44,032 bases of DNA from Serpentinimonas barnesii (GCF_000696225.1 NZ_BAWN01000012.1:1-44032); one strand, 5' to 3'; positions 10,590 through 20,015 are shown, counted from the stretch's first letter. The notes: generated by a model from the sequence alone, not told the origin. Numbers and translations: made by a program.

Positions 10590-12784
10590 AGCGCCTAGGC
10601 CTAGACGTCGGCTCCACCACGGTCAAGGCGCTGCTCGAAGACGGCAGCGGCCAGGTGCTGTGGCAAGACTACCAGCGCCACGACACCAAGCAGGCCGAAA
10701 AGGTGCTGGAGTTTTTGCGCCGCCTCGAAGCCGAATGCGGCCTCGAAGCCGGGGTCGATCGCATTTTCATTACCGGCTCGGGTGCCGGGCTGATCGCCCC
10801 TTTGCTGGGGGCCAAGTTCGTGCAGGAAGTGGTGGCGGTTTCGGCAGCGGTAGAAAAGCTGCACCCGGAAGTCAACTTCGTCTCCGAAATCGGCGGCGAA
10901 GACATGAAGACCCTGTTTTTTACCCCCAGCGGCGACGGCAAATCGAAGCAAGTCTTTATGCAGTCCGCTTGCAGCGGCGGCACCGGAACCTTCATCGAAA
11001 AAACCGCGCGCAAGCTCAAAGTAGCCCCCGAAGATCTGGCGCAGATGGGCTACACCGGGCTGGATTTGCACAAAATCAGCTCAAAATGCGGCATTTTTGC
11101 CGAAACCGATGCCAACACGCTGGTCAAGAGCGGCGTGCCGGTGCAAGAGATCATCGCCAGCCTGTTCGAGGCGGTGGTTTATCAAAACCTGGCCACCCTC
11201 ACCAAGGGCAACATACCCACGCCACAGGTGCTGCTGCTGGGCGGGCCGAATCTGTTTTTCAAAGGCTTGCAAGAGGCGTGGCGCTACCATCTGGCCAAGC
11301 TCTGGGCTGAGCGCCGCGTGGTGCTGCCCGAGGGTGTCAGCCCCGAATCCCTAATCCAGGTGCCCACCGAGGCGCTCTACTACGCCTGCATCGGCTGCAT
11401 CGAAATCGGGCGCAGCGAGCCAGCCACGGTCGGCGTTTACAGCGGCACCGAGCGCTTGCAGTGGTGGATCAGCGACGGGCAGCACGAGCAAAAGGCGCGC
11501 GAAGGGGCCAAGGGCTTGGCCGCCAGCGCCCAAGAGCTGGAGCAATTTTTGCAGTCCTACGGCCAAACCCAGCGCGTGATGCCCACCGCCGAGGCGGCGG
11601 CCGCAGCGGGTCATACCCAACAAACCGTGATTTTGGGCTGCGATTTCGGCAGCACCACGGCCAAGGCGGTGGTGCTGTCGCAAAGCGGTGAGGTGCTGGC
11701 CAGCCAGTACGTGCCCTCCAACGGCAACCCGATCGAAGACGCCAAGGGCCTGATGCGCGCCGTGCGCAAAGCCGGCTTTGAGCGCATCGGGGCCGTGGGT
11801 CTGACCGGCTACGGCAAAGACTTGCTCAAAGACATCGTCGGCTCCGACATGGCCGTGGTCGAGACCGTGGCGCACGCCACCGCCGCGCTGCACTACATCC
11901 CGGACGCCGACGTGATTTGCGACGTGGGCGGAACCGACGTGAAAATCATGCTGCTGCGCCAAGGCACGGTGGCCGATTTCCGGCTCAATTCGCAGTGCTC
12001 CTCGGGCAACGGCGCTTTTTTGCAGGGGGTGGCCGAGCGCTACCGCATCCCGCTCGATGAATACGCCCAAAACGCTTTCGAAGCGCGCTCAATCCCGGCG
12101 CTGGCCATGGGCTGCGGGGTGTTTTTGCAGTCCGACATCGTGAACCAGCAGCGCAAGGGCTGGGCCCGCGAAGAAATCATGGCCGCACTGGCCTCGGTGT
12201 TGCCGCTCAACGTCTGGGTCTATGCCGGGCAGATTCAGAATCTGGCCGCCGTGGGGCGCAAATTTGTGCTGCAAGGCGGCACGCACCGCAACCTGGCGGT
12301 GGTCAAGGCGCAGGTTGATTTCATCCACTCCAAGGTGCCCAGCGCCGAGGTGGTGGTGCACCCCTACTCGGGCGAGGCCGGTGCCATTGGGGCCGCGCTG
12401 TGCGCCCTCGACTGGTTCAAGGGCGGCAAAACCACCCAATTTCGCGGCTATGATCTGATCGAGGCGCTGGAATACAAGGCCACCACCAACGAAGACACGG
12501 TCTGCCATTGGTGCCCCGTGAACTGCCGTCGCACTTTCATCGACGTGCAGATTCCCGGCGCGGCGGGACGGCCTTGGAGCAAGGTGCCGGTGGAGGCGGG
12601 CTGGGAGCGCGTCATCAGCGGCAACACCTGCCCCAAGGGCTTGCTCGAAGACGTGCAAGAAATGAAAGTAGTCAAAGATCAACTGGAGGAAGCGCGACGT
12701 GCCTACCCGAACATTGCTGAACTGGTTCGTGAAGGCGCCTTCAAACGCGCCAAAGAGGAGCTTGTTCCAGTCGGCGCCGACTGA
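10586..12784 (+). CDS. Tandem-domain BadF/BcrA/HgdC-type ATPase activase with C-terminal Cys motif
   Basis: A 732-residue ATP-dependent electron activase. In this family ATP hydrolysis drives a low-potential electron from a [4Fe-4S] cluster into a partner reductase. It has two complete ASKHA domains, starting at LGLDVGSTTVKAL (residue 4) and at LGCDFGSTTAKAVVL (about residue 350). Each domain has the two Cys that normally bind the bridging cluster: SACSGGTG and SKCGIFAET in the first, SQCSSGNG and MGCGVFLQS in the second. One chain could thus form the pseudo-dimer that is usually a homodimer. The last 100 residues add CHWCPVNC and SGNTCPKG, suggesting another metal or Fe-S site. It overlaps the preceding gene by 4 bases and the following gene by 86. 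Confidence 0.85.
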   Translation: MKRLGLDVGSTTVKALLEDGSGQVLWQDYQRHDTKQAEKVLEFLRRLEAECGLEAGVDRIFITGSGAGLIAPLLGAKFVQEVVAVSAAVEKLHPEVNFVSEIGGEDMKTLFFTPSGDGKSKQVFMQSACSGGTGTFIEKTARKLKVAPEDLAQMGYTGLDLHKISSKCGIFAETDANTLVKSGVPVQEIIASLFEAVVYQNLATLTKGNIPTPQVLLLGGPNLFFKGLQEAWRYHLAKLWAERRVVLPEGVSPESLIQVPTEALYYACIGCIEIGRSEPATVGVYSGTERLQWWISDGQHEQKAREGAKGLAASAQELEQFLQSYGQTQRVMPTAEAAAAAGHTQQTVILGCDFGSTTAKAVVLSQSGEVLASQYVPSNGNPIEDAKGLMRAVRKAGFERIGAVGLTGYGKDLLKDIVGSDMAVVETVAHATAALHYIPDADVICDVGGTDVKIMLLRQGTVADFRLNSQCSSGNGAFLQGVAERYRIPLDEYAQNAFEARSIPALAMGCGVFLQSDIVNQQRKGWAREEIMAALASVLPLNVWVYAGQIQNLAAVGRKFVLQGGTHRNLAVVKAQVDFIHSKVPSAEVVVHPYSGEAGAIGAALCALDWFKGGKTTQFRGYDLIEALEYKATTNEDTVCHWCPVNCRRTFIDVQIPGAAGRPWSKVPVEAGWERVISGNTCPKGLLEDVQEMKVVKDQLEEARRAYPNIAELVREGAFKRAKEELVPVGAD
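12685..12690 (+). promoter_or_regulatory. Internal ribosome binding site setting the DUF2229 start
   Basis: GGAGGA lies inside the activase reading frame, 8 bases before the GTG at 12699. It supports a real GTG start with an 86-base overlap, since no other good start exists before the conserved part of the next protein. Confidence 0.6.
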
Positions 12785-13934
12785 AGCCGAGCGGGCCGAG
12801 CAACGCCAGGCGCGCGCCAAGCTGCGCATCGGCATTCCGCGTGTGCTCAACATCTGGAGCACGCACCAGTTCTGGTTTGGCTTCCTGGAGGCGCTGGGCA
12901 TAGACCCGCGGCGCATCGAGTTTTCATCCGACACCTCGGACGAGCAGTCGCGCACCTACGCCAAGGGGCGCGGCACGGTGGACTGCTGCTACCCGGTCAA
13001 GTGCATCTCGGGGCATTACGGCGAGTTGTTGGCGCGCAGCAAGCGCAAGATCGACATCTTGTTCTCGCCCATGATCCACTCCGTGCCCTCCTACCTAGAC
13101 GGCCATGTGGACGCCTCGCTCACCTGCCCGCGCGTGATGGCGGCCTCGGAAAACATCAAGGCCGGCTTCATCAAAGAGCGCGACGCCTTTGCCGAAGCCC
13201 GGGTGCTGCACCTCACGCCTTTTGTCTCGCTGGCCGACCCGCCGGTGGTGCCCAAGCAGTTGTACGAGGGCATGCGCGAGGCCATACCGGGCCTGACGCT
13301 GGCCGAAACCACGCACGCCGTGGACATGGGCTACCGCACCCTGAATGCCTACAACCAGCGCCTGCGCGCCAAGGCGCGCGAGATTTTAGAGTGGTGCGCA
13401 CGCGAGCAGCGCCCTTGCATCTTGGTGCTGGCGCGGCCCTACCACATGGACCCGGGCATCGGGCACGAGATCGAGGTCGATCTGCAGGCGCACGGCTACC
13501 CGGTGCTGTGGGCGCAGTACCTGCCCACCGACCCGGATTTGCTGCACTGGATGTTCGACCCCGACATCGCCGAGGGCCACATCCGCTCGCCGCTGGATAT
13601 CCGCGATGTCTGGAAATCGTCTTACAGCGGCAACACCAACGAGATCATGTGGGGCGCTAAGGTGGCGGCGCGCATGCCCTGGATTGCGGCCGTGGTGCGG
13701 CTGGCCAGCTACGAGTGCGGCATGGACCAGCCCACCTATTCACCGGTGCAATCGATCGTTGAGCGCTCTGGCACCCTGTTCTTTTCCTTCCAGGATCTGG
13801 ATTCGACCAAACCGGCCGGCTCGGTGAAAATCCGGGTTGAGACCGTGGCGCACTACCTGGCCAAGCAAGGGGCCGACATCATCGCTAAAAAGCTCGCCGC
13901 CAGCCCGCCCGACTGCCCTTTGCTCAAGGCTTGA
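12699..13934 (+). CDS. DUF2229/COG3580-like protein, third component of the activase system
   Basis: A 411-residue protein related to the HgdB-type subunits of 2-hydroxyacyl-CoA dehydratases. The conserved part begins at RIGIPRVLNIW (about residue 43). Cys motifs are TVDCCYPVKCISGH (C96, C97, C102), SLTCPRVMAA (C143) and SYECGMDQPTY (about C340). These resemble the CC and single-Cys positions of the COG3581-like partner, so the two may form a heterodimer, each half contributing cluster ligands (inference). The GTG start has a good internal ribosome site. In some bacteria and archaea homologues of this protein, the activase and the COG3581 protein are fused into one chain; here they are three overlapping genes. 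The function is unknown. Confidence 0.8.
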   Translation: MPTRTLLNWFVKAPSNAPKRSLFQSAPTEAERAEQRQARAKLRIGIPRVLNIWSTHQFWFGFLEALGIDPRRIEFSSDTSDEQSRTYAKGRGTVDCCYPVKCISGHYGELLARSKRKIDILFSPMIHSVPSYLDGHVDASLTCPRVMAASENIKAGFIKERDAFAEARVLHLTPFVSLADPPVVPKQLYEGMREAIPGLTLAETTHAVDMGYRTLNAYNQRLRAKAREILEWCAREQRPCILVLARPYHMDPGIGHEIEVDLQAHGYPVLWAQYLPTDPDLLHWMFDPDIAEGHIRSPLDIRDVWKSSYSGNTNEIMWGAKVAARMPWIAAVVRLASYECGMDQPTYSPVQSIVERSGTLFFSFQDLDSTKPAGSVKIRVETVAHYLAKQGADIIAKKLAASPPDCPLLKA

Positions 13935-14746
13935 GCGCGGTGCCGGGCATGGAGTTCGGCACCTTGGCGCTCATCGGCCTAGCCGCCTTGCTGGCGGCCA
14001 GCCTGAGCTTTTTTTCCGGCTTCGGGCTGGGCACGCTGCTGCTGCCGGTGTTCGCCCTGTTCTTGCCGGTGCCGCTGGCGATTGCGGCCACCGCGCTGGT
14101 GCATTTGGCCAACAACCTGTTCAAGTTTGGCCTCATGCAGCGCCACGCCAACTGGCCGCTGGTGTGGCGCTTCGGCCTGCCCGCTGCAGGCGCGGCCTTG
14201 CTCGGGGCCAGCTTGATGGTCTGGCTCGACGCGTTGCCGGTGCTGGCGCGCTACACCTTGGTCGGGATGCAGATGGAGATCACCCCGATCCAGTTCGTGA
14301 TCGGGGCCTTGATCGTGGCCTTTGCCTTGCTGGAGTTTTGGCCACGCTTCCAGCACATGTCTTTTGCCCCGCGCTGGATGCCGCTGGGCGGCGTGCTGTC
14401 GGGCTTTTTTGGGGGTTTGTCGGGCAACCAAGGGGCCTTGCGCACGGCTTTTTTGCTCAAGGCGGGCTTGTCCAAAGAGGCCTTCATCGCCACCGGAGTG
14501 GTCGCGGCGGTGCTGGTGGATGTCTCGCGCCTGCTGGTCTATGGCATGGGGCCGATCAGTGCGCACTGGGCCGCCAGCAACGACTGGCTGGCACCGGTGG
14601 CGGTGGCGGTGGCGGTGCTGTGCGCCTTCTTGGGCTCCTTCCTGGGCCAGCGGCTGCTGCCCAAGGTCACGCTGAACAGCGTGCGCGTGGGTGTGGCCGG
14701 CCTGATGCTGCTGGTTGGCTTGGGCCTGATGGTGGGGTTTCTATAA
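13931..14746 (+). CDS. TauE/SafE (TSUP) family membrane transporter
   Basis: Inner-membrane protein of 271 residues with about eight hydrophobic segments. It has two related halves typical of the TSUP family: an N-terminal SGFGLGTLLLP motif and a central GGVLSGFFGGLSGNQGALRTAF motif, read here as VLSGFFGGLSGNQGALR. Family members export or import sulfite, sulfonates or other small anions. The start is probably the TTG at 13931, whose bases overlap the stop of the DUF2229 gene (TTGA); GTG 13940 and ATG 13949 are alternatives. The overlap places it in the activase operon, so its substrate may be related to that pathway, but this is inference. Confidence 0.85.
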   Translation: MSAVPGMEFGTLALIGLAALLAASLSFFSGFGLGTLLLPVFALFLPVPLAIAATALVHLANNLFKFGLMQRHANWPLVWRFGLPAAGAALLGASLMVWLDALPVLARYTLVGMQMEITPIQFVIGALIVAFALLEFWPRFQHMSFAPRWMPLGGVLSGFFGGLSGNQGALRTAFLLKAGLSKEAFIATGVVAAVLVDVSRLLVYGMGPISAHWAASNDWLAPVAVAVAVLCAFLGSFLGQRLLPKVTLNSVRVGVAGLMLLVGLGLMVGFL

Positions 14747-14796
14747 CGATAACAACACATCGCGCAGAGAAAAGAACGAATCAAACCGCACCGACA

Positions 14797-15798
14797 TTGA
14801 GCAAACTCGACGAACTCTACCGACTGCACCGCCTGCTCGACGGGCGACGCACCGGCCTCGCGCGTGCCGACCTGATCGGTGCGCACGATTTCGCGCGTGC
14901 CACCCTTTCCAGGCTGATCGCCGACCTGCGCAACAAACTCAACGCCCCGCTCATCCACGACAAGGATCGCGGCGGGTACCGTTATGACACAGCCGACGGC
15001 CGCTTCGCACTTCCTGGCCTGTGGTTCACCGCCGACGAACTGCTCGCCCTGGTCACCCTGAAACACCTGCTCACCAACCTGGAGCCCGGCCTGCTCGAAA
15101 ACCACCTGCGCCCCCTGCAAACCCGCATCGACCAGTTGCTTGCCAGCCGTCACCTCAGCTTGGGCGAAGCCGGCCGCATCCGCCTGCTGGCCATGGCTGT
15201 GCGGCATAAAAACCCACGTCACTTCCAGATCGTCGCAGGCGCCGTCCTGCAGCGCCATCGGCTCCGCATCGACTATTACAACCGCGAACGAGACGAATCC
15301 ACGGCGCGCGAAATCTCTCCGCAGCGGCTCGCCCACTACCGCAACAACTGGTATCTCGACGCCTGGTGCCACGACAAAAAAAGCCTGCGCAGCTTTGCCG
15401 TCGAATGCATCCGCGAAGTCGAGCCACTCACCACACCTGCCAAGACTGTCGCCGAATCCACGCTCAACCGCGAACTCGGCAGCAGCTACGGCATCTTTGC
15501 CGGGAAACCCCGCGCTGTGGCCGTCCTCGTCTTCACAGCCAAACGCGCCCGCTGGGTGGCCGAAGAAATCTGGCACCCCGAGCAACAAAGCCGCTGGTTG
15601 GCGGATGGCCGGTACGAACTGCGCGTGCCGTATTCCGACGACCGCGAGTTGCTGATGGATGTTTTGAAATACGGCGCGGAGGTGGAAGTGACCGAACCGG
15701 TCGAACTGAGGGTGGCTGTCAAAAAATCGCTTGATGCGGCGGCAAGCCAGTATCGGCGTGGAAAAGCAAAGGGCTCAGGTTTTGAGAACGGGGGCTGA
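14797..15798 (+). CDS. WYL-domain transcriptional regulator of the CRISPR-Cas operon
   Basis: A 333-residue DNA-binding regulator. An N-terminal helix-turn-helix region (about 1-70: KLDELYRLHRLLDGRR, then RADLIGAHDFARATLSRLI) is followed by a WYL domain with YRNNWYLDAWC near residue 185 and a C-terminal WCX-like part. WYL regulators next to cas genes are common and are thought to sense nucleotide or stress ligands. The best start is TTG at 14797; no in-frame ATG or GTG occurs between the transporter stop and this point. The open frame upstream of 14797 overlaps the transporter gene and is not coding. The cas3 start lies 12 bases after its stop, so it is probably the first gene of the cas transcript. 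Base composition becomes visibly less GC-rich from here. Confidence 0.85.
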   Translation: MSKLDELYRLHRLLDGRRTGLARADLIGAHDFARATLSRLIADLRNKLNAPLIHDKDRGGYRYDTADGRFALPGLWFTADELLALVTLKHLLTNLEPGLLENHLRPLQTRIDQLLASRHLSLGEAGRIRLLAMAVRHKNPRHFQIVAGAVLQRHRLRIDYYNRERDESTAREISPQRLAHYRNNWYLDAWCHDKKSLRSFAVECIREVEPLTTPAKTVAESTLNRELGSSYGIFAGKPRAVAVLVFTAKRARWVAEEIWHPEQQSRWLADGRYELRVPYSDDRELLMDVLKYGAEVEVTEPVELRVAVKKSLDAAASQYRRGKAKGSGFENGG

Positions 15799-15810
15799 TA
15801 TAAAGGCGGC

Positions 15811-18486
15811 ATGACCGCGTCCTCAAAAAAACCTCTGCCAATTCTTTGGGCAAAAAGCTGCCATAAAGAGGGTGGGCGTTGGCATCCGCTGGTCCTCCAC
15901 TTGCTAGATGTTGCCGCCTGTGCCGACGCGATCTTGGCGCGTGAGCCGCAAAGCACGCGCGACCGGCTTGCGGCGGTGCTCGGGCTGGATTGGACGCGTG
16001 CGCGACCATGGCTTTTGCTGCTGATCGCCAGTCACGACTTGGGCAAAGGCTGCCCCGGCTTCCAGTGCAAGTGGAAAAACCTCTCGGGGCTGGATAGCGG
16101 CCCAAGTCCCGATACGACGATCAATCACGCATTCGTCAGCCAGATCGACGTGTGTGAACTGCTGTGTGATCTCGACTGGCCAGAAGATCTGGCAGAACTC
16201 ATCGCCGATGCCGTGGGTTGCCATCATGGTGAACGCGCCAAACCCAATGCCTTGAACGACCTCTCCGGCAACCGTCGGGCACTCGGCAAGACCGAGTGGC
16301 ATCAAGCCCGTCGCGCCATCTTCGAGGCATTGCTGGCTGTCTTTGAACCCGGCAGCGCTCCGACCAAGGCAAGCCTCAACGGCCCCGATTTCATGCTGCT
16401 CGCGGGCTTGACCAGCTTCGCTGACTGGATCGGTTCAAACGAAGGCGAATTCCACTTCGGCACGCCCGAGGATTGCGAAGACTTGCCCGCCTGGTTCGAA
16501 ACCCGCCGCGCACTGACCGCAACGCGGGCGCTGGATGCAATCGGCTGGGCGACGCGCACGCCACTCGCTACTTCGCCGAGAACCTTCCACGATATTTTCG
16601 GATTCCCACCCCGCCCTTTGCAGCAGGCCACGGCGGACGCGCTCACGACCCTGAGCCAGCCCGCCATCCTGCTAGTCGAAGCACCGATGGGCGAGGGCAA
16701 AACCGAAGCCGCGTACTACGCCCATCTGGAACTGCAACGCCGCTTCGGGCATCGCGGCCTGTATATCGCGCTGCCGACCAAGGCGACCGGCAACGCCATG
16801 TTCCGGCGCACGCTGCGTTTCCTGAAGAGCCAGGGCTGCGAACGACCGCTCGACCTGCAACTGCTGCACGGTGGCACGCTGCTGAACGACGACTTCAAGC
16901 GCTTGAAGCCCACCGGCATCCACGACCCGCAGTCGCTGGGCGACGTGCGCGCGGGCGAGTGGTTCACCCACAAGAAGCGCGCGCTGCTGTCGGAATACGG
17001 CGTCGGCACTATTGATCAGGCGCTGCTCACCATCCTGCCGGTGCGCCACCAGTTCGTGCGTTTGTGGGGTCTGGCGAATCGTGTGGTCGTGTTCGACGAA
17101 GTGCACGCCTACGATGCCTATACCGGCACGTTGTTGTTGCATCTGCTGGGCTGGCTACTCGCGCTCGGCTCGTCCGTCGTCCTGCTCTCGGCGACGCTGC
17201 CGCCCGCGTTCCGGCGCAAGCTGGCGGATCTGACGCATTCGCGGCTACCCGAAGCGGGCACCTGCTATCCGCGTCTGTCCGTGTACACGCAGGGTCAAAC
17301 TCTCGCCCAGTTCGCTTTCGCTGCCGACCCCGAACGACGCCTGCAGATTGCGATCCAGCCCGTCGCCGCCGAACTGTCCGCCCTGCGCGCAGCGATCGAC
17401 AGACAGCTCATCGAAGGAGGCTACGCCCTCGCACTCGTCAACACCGTGCAGCGCGCGCAGGCGCTTTACCGACTGTATCCCGACGGCGAACCCGTACTCG
17501 CCGACGGCCAGCCCATCGGCAAACGACTTGCCGATGGCACCGAGGTTTACCTGTTTCACGCACGCTTCCCCGCCGTCCGACGCCAGCAACGCGAAGACGC
17601 CGTGCTGGCGATGTTCGGCCCGCCGGATGCGGGCAAACCCGGCGAACGCACGGGGTGCAAGATTCTTATCGCCACCCAGGTTGCCGAGCAAAGTCTCGAT
17701 CTGGATTTCGACCTCATCGCCACCGACCTCGCCCCCATCGACCTGCTGCTGCAACGTGCGGGTCGGCTGTGGCGACACCGGCGCGATTCGCGTCCACTGG
17801 CAAAGCCGACGCTCATCGTCGCCGGGCTTGCCGAGGACACACCGCCCCATTTCGGCAAACCGCTGTGGTGGGGCGCGGTGTACCGGGAGGACGTGTTATT
17901 GCGCACCTGGTGCTTGCTGCGGAGCCAACCTGAAATCACGCTCCCCGACGTCATCGATCCCTTTGTTCAGGCGGTGTACGAAGAAACGGTTGAAATCCCC
18001 GATGTTTTGCAGCATCGCCACGACCGTGCGCTCACCGAAAACGAAGGCAAGCGGCAGGCGCATATCCTTCAAGCCAACAAAGCTATCATCGGCTTCCCCG
18101 ACGACGCGTCGTGGAACGACCCGGCGCGCTTCAGTCTTTACGACGAAGACGAGTCTGGCGTTCACCGCACGCTCATGGCACACACCCGCCTTGGCGAAGA
18201 TTCTGTCGTCGTCATCCCGCTGTGGGAGGCCGACGCGTTCAACGCCGACGCAACGCCCGATTTCCAGCAGGCCAAAACCTGGTTCCTGCGCGCCATGAGC
18301 GTCTCGCGCAAGGGCATCGTCAAGCCCCTGCAACGCGCTGGTGTGCCGGAAGGCTGGAGGAAAAGCGCACTGTTGCGCACTGCCTACCCGCTGCCGCTCG
18401 ACGCCGAATCACGTTGGATCGCCGACCCAGGCGTTCAACTCTCTAGCGAGCTGGGATTGGTTTACACCGACAAGGAGGCCGAATGA
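15811..18486 (+). CDS. cas3: CRISPR-associated nuclease/helicase Cas3, type I-E
   Basis: Effector nuclease-helicase (891 residues) recruited by Cascade to nick and degrade target DNA. The N-terminal HD nuclease domain has H25/H30, the SHDLGKG motif (H75, D76), H106 and CHHGE (H138, H139). The SF2 helicase part has Walker A APMGEGKT (291-298), a DEVH box (429-432), SAT (460-462) and a motif VI-like QRAGRLWRHRR. It has an intact length for the HD-first Cas3 order. The stop overlaps the cas8e start (ATGA). No frameshift or missing catalytic residue is visible, so interference should be functional. Confidence 0.96.
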   Translation: MTASSKKPLPILWAKSCHKEGGRWHPLVLHLLDVAACADAILAREPQSTRDRLAAVLGLDWTRARPWLLLLIASHDLGKGCPGFQCKWKNLSGLDSGPSPDTTINHAFVSQIDVCELLCDLDWPEDLAELIADAVGCHHGERAKPNALNDLSGNRRALGKTEWHQARRAIFEALLAVFEPGSAPTKASLNGPDFMLLAGLTSFADWIGSNEGEFHFGTPEDCEDLPAWFETRRALTATRALDAIGWATRTPLATSPRTFHDIFGFPPRPLQQATADALTTLSQPAILLVEAPMGEGKTEAAYYAHLELQRRFGHRGLYIALPTKATGNAMFRRTLRFLKSQGCERPLDLQLLHGGTLLNDDFKRLKPTGIHDPQSLGDVRAGEWFTHKKRALLSEYGVGTIDQALLTILPVRHQFVRLWGLANRVVVFDEVHAYDAYTGTLLLHLLGWLLALGSSVVLLSATLPPAFRRKLADLTHSRLPEAGTCYPRLSVYTQGQTLAQFAFAADPERRLQIAIQPVAAELSALRAAIDRQLIEGGYALALVNTVQRAQALYRLYPDGEPVLADGQPIGKRLADGTEVYLFHARFPAVRRQQREDAVLAMFGPPDAGKPGERTGCKILIATQVAEQSLDLDFDLIATDLAPIDLLLQRAGRLWRHRRDSRPLAKPTLIVAGLAEDTPPHFGKPLWWGAVYREDVLLRTWCLLRSQPEITLPDVIDPFVQAVYEETVEIPDVLQHRHDRALTENEGKRQAHILQANKAIIGFPDDASWNDPARFSLYDEDESGVHRTLMAHTRLGEDSVVVIPLWEADAFNADATPDFQQAKTWFLRAMSVSRKGIVKPLQRAGVPEGWRKSALLRTAYPLPLDAESRWIADPGVQLSSELGLVYTDKEAE

Positions 18487-20015
18487 GCCATTTCAACCTG
18501 ATCGACGAACCCTGGATTCCGGTGCGTTTTCCGGACGCAAGCCGGGCAGAGCTGGGCGTGCGCGAGACCCTGCTGCGAGCGAAAGCCATCGCGGTCATCG
18601 AAGACCCCTCGCCACTGGTCGTGGCGAGTCTGCATCGCTTCCTGCTCGCCGTGCTCTATCGCGCGCTGGAAGGGCCGACCGACATCGATCAGGCCAAAGG
18701 CTGGTTCAAGACCGGCCTGCCAGCGGACAAGATCGAGGCGTATCTGGAGCAGTGGCGGCCTCGATTCTGGCTGTTCGACGAGAAACATCCTTTCTTCCAG
18801 ATTGCCGATTTCAAACCGAAAACCTCGCGTGCCTGGACGGTGCTCGCCGCCGAACACAACGCCGACAACGCCAAGGTCTTGTTCGACCACATCGACGTGA
18901 CCCGTGCGGATGCCGTGTCGGCTGGCCTGGCGGCGCGCTGGATGCTGGCGACGCAGACCTTTTCGGTGAGCGCGGGAAAAAGCGAGCTGTCGCACACCGG
19001 CACAGCACCATCGGCGGCAGCGGCGATGGCCTTGCCGCTCGGGCGGAATCTTGAAGACACGCTGCTGCTGTCTCTCGTCCCGCAAAACCGGGCGGTGATC
19101 GCACACGATCTTCCTGTGTGGGAACGTTGCGCCGATTCGCTCGCGAGTCTGAAAGCTGGTGTCGAACGCACCATCGGCGGATTCGCCGACCGCTACACCT
19201 GGCGTACCCGTTCGATCCGCTTGGATTGCGAAAAAACCGGCAATGTGAACCTGCTCGCGTTTGCTTCCGGCGTGGAAAACGCGTCCAAAGACGCGCTCGA
19301 CCCCATGCTCGCCTACCGCATCGACAAGGAAAAAGGCCGTTTGCCGATCCAGTTCAAGGAGCGCGGTCTGTGGCGCGACTTCGACTCGCTGCTGCCGGAC
19401 GACACCCGGCTTGCGCCTAGCGTGATCGAGCACGTCGCTGCTTTGACGCGCACTGCACGAGAGCGTTTTCCGCATTCGGTCATGGTACTTGGACAGTCAA
19501 ATAACAAGGCGAAGATCGAGTACTGGCGCATGGAGCGTTTCGCCCTGCCGCAAGCCCTGCTCGGTGACCGCACCATCCGCACCGAAATCCGCCAGTTGCT
19601 CGGCGATGCCGAAGAAACGCAGAAAGCGCTGTGGCAAGCCTGCCGTCGCTTCGCGCGCGACCTCTTGAGCCGTGGCGAGCGTGAGCCGGATGGCAAGGAC
19701 GTCGGCAAGTTCGTCGAGCAAATGCCCGCCAGTGCCTTCTACTGGTCGCGCCTCGAAGCTGCGTTCCACGACACCTTGCATCATTACACCGTGGAACGTG
19801 ACGCCGACGACATCCGCCTCGACTGGCTGAAAACTGTGCGTACGGCGCTGCGCGATGCCTGGGAACAGCACGCCGCCAGCGTATCGACCGGTGATGCCTG
19901 GGCGATCCGCGCGCTGGTTCGCGCCGAGGGAGCCATCAGCAAGCAGCTCAAGTTTTTGAACGACGAAATCAGCAAGTACGAAACACATCGCACCCCGCAG
20001 GAGAAAACCACATGA
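18483..20015 (+). CDS. casA: Cascade large subunit Cse1/CasA (Cas8e)
   Basis: Type I-E large subunit (510 residues; E. coli CasA has 502). It recognises the PAM and recruits Cas3. The N-terminal FNLIDEPWIPV is the family hallmark, followed by SLHRFLLAVLYRAL and FWLFDEKHPFFQIADF. The gene sits between cas3 and cse2 with 4-base ATGA overlaps at both ends, so the whole effector module is translationally coupled. Confidence 0.95.
   Translation: MSHFNLIDEPWIPVRFPDASRAELGVRETLLRAKAIAVIEDPSPLVVASLHRFLLAVLYRALEGPTDIDQAKGWFKTGLPADKIEAYLEQWRPRFWLFDEKHPFFQIADFKPKTSRAWTVLAAEHNADNAKVLFDHIDVTRADAVSAGLAARWMLATQTFSVSAGKSELSHTGTAPSAAAAMALPLGRNLEDTLLLSLVPQNRAVIAHDLPVWERCADSLASLKAGVERTIGGFADRYTWRTRSIRLDCEKTGNVNLLAFASGVENASKDALDPMLAYRIDKEKGRLPIQFKERGLWRDFDSLLPDDTRLAPSVIEHVAALTRTARERFPHSVMVLGQSNNKAKIEYWRMERFALPQALLGDRTIRTEIRQLLGDAEETQKALWQACRRFARDLLSRGEREPDGKDVGKFVEQMPASAFYWSRLEAAFHDTLHHYTVERDADDIRLDWLKTVRTALRDAWEQHAASVSTGDAWAIRALVRAEGAISKQLKFLNDEISKYETHRTPQEKTT

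Noticed and set aside
13837-14796. Upstream in-frame extension of the WYL regulator
   Set aside because: It overlaps the whole TauE/SafE gene and has the composition of a shifted frame; the regulator domain begins at about 14797.
14539-15588. 349-residue minus-strand frame across the transporter end and WYL gene
   Set aside because: It crosses two confidently assigned genes and the gap between them, and has no family motif.
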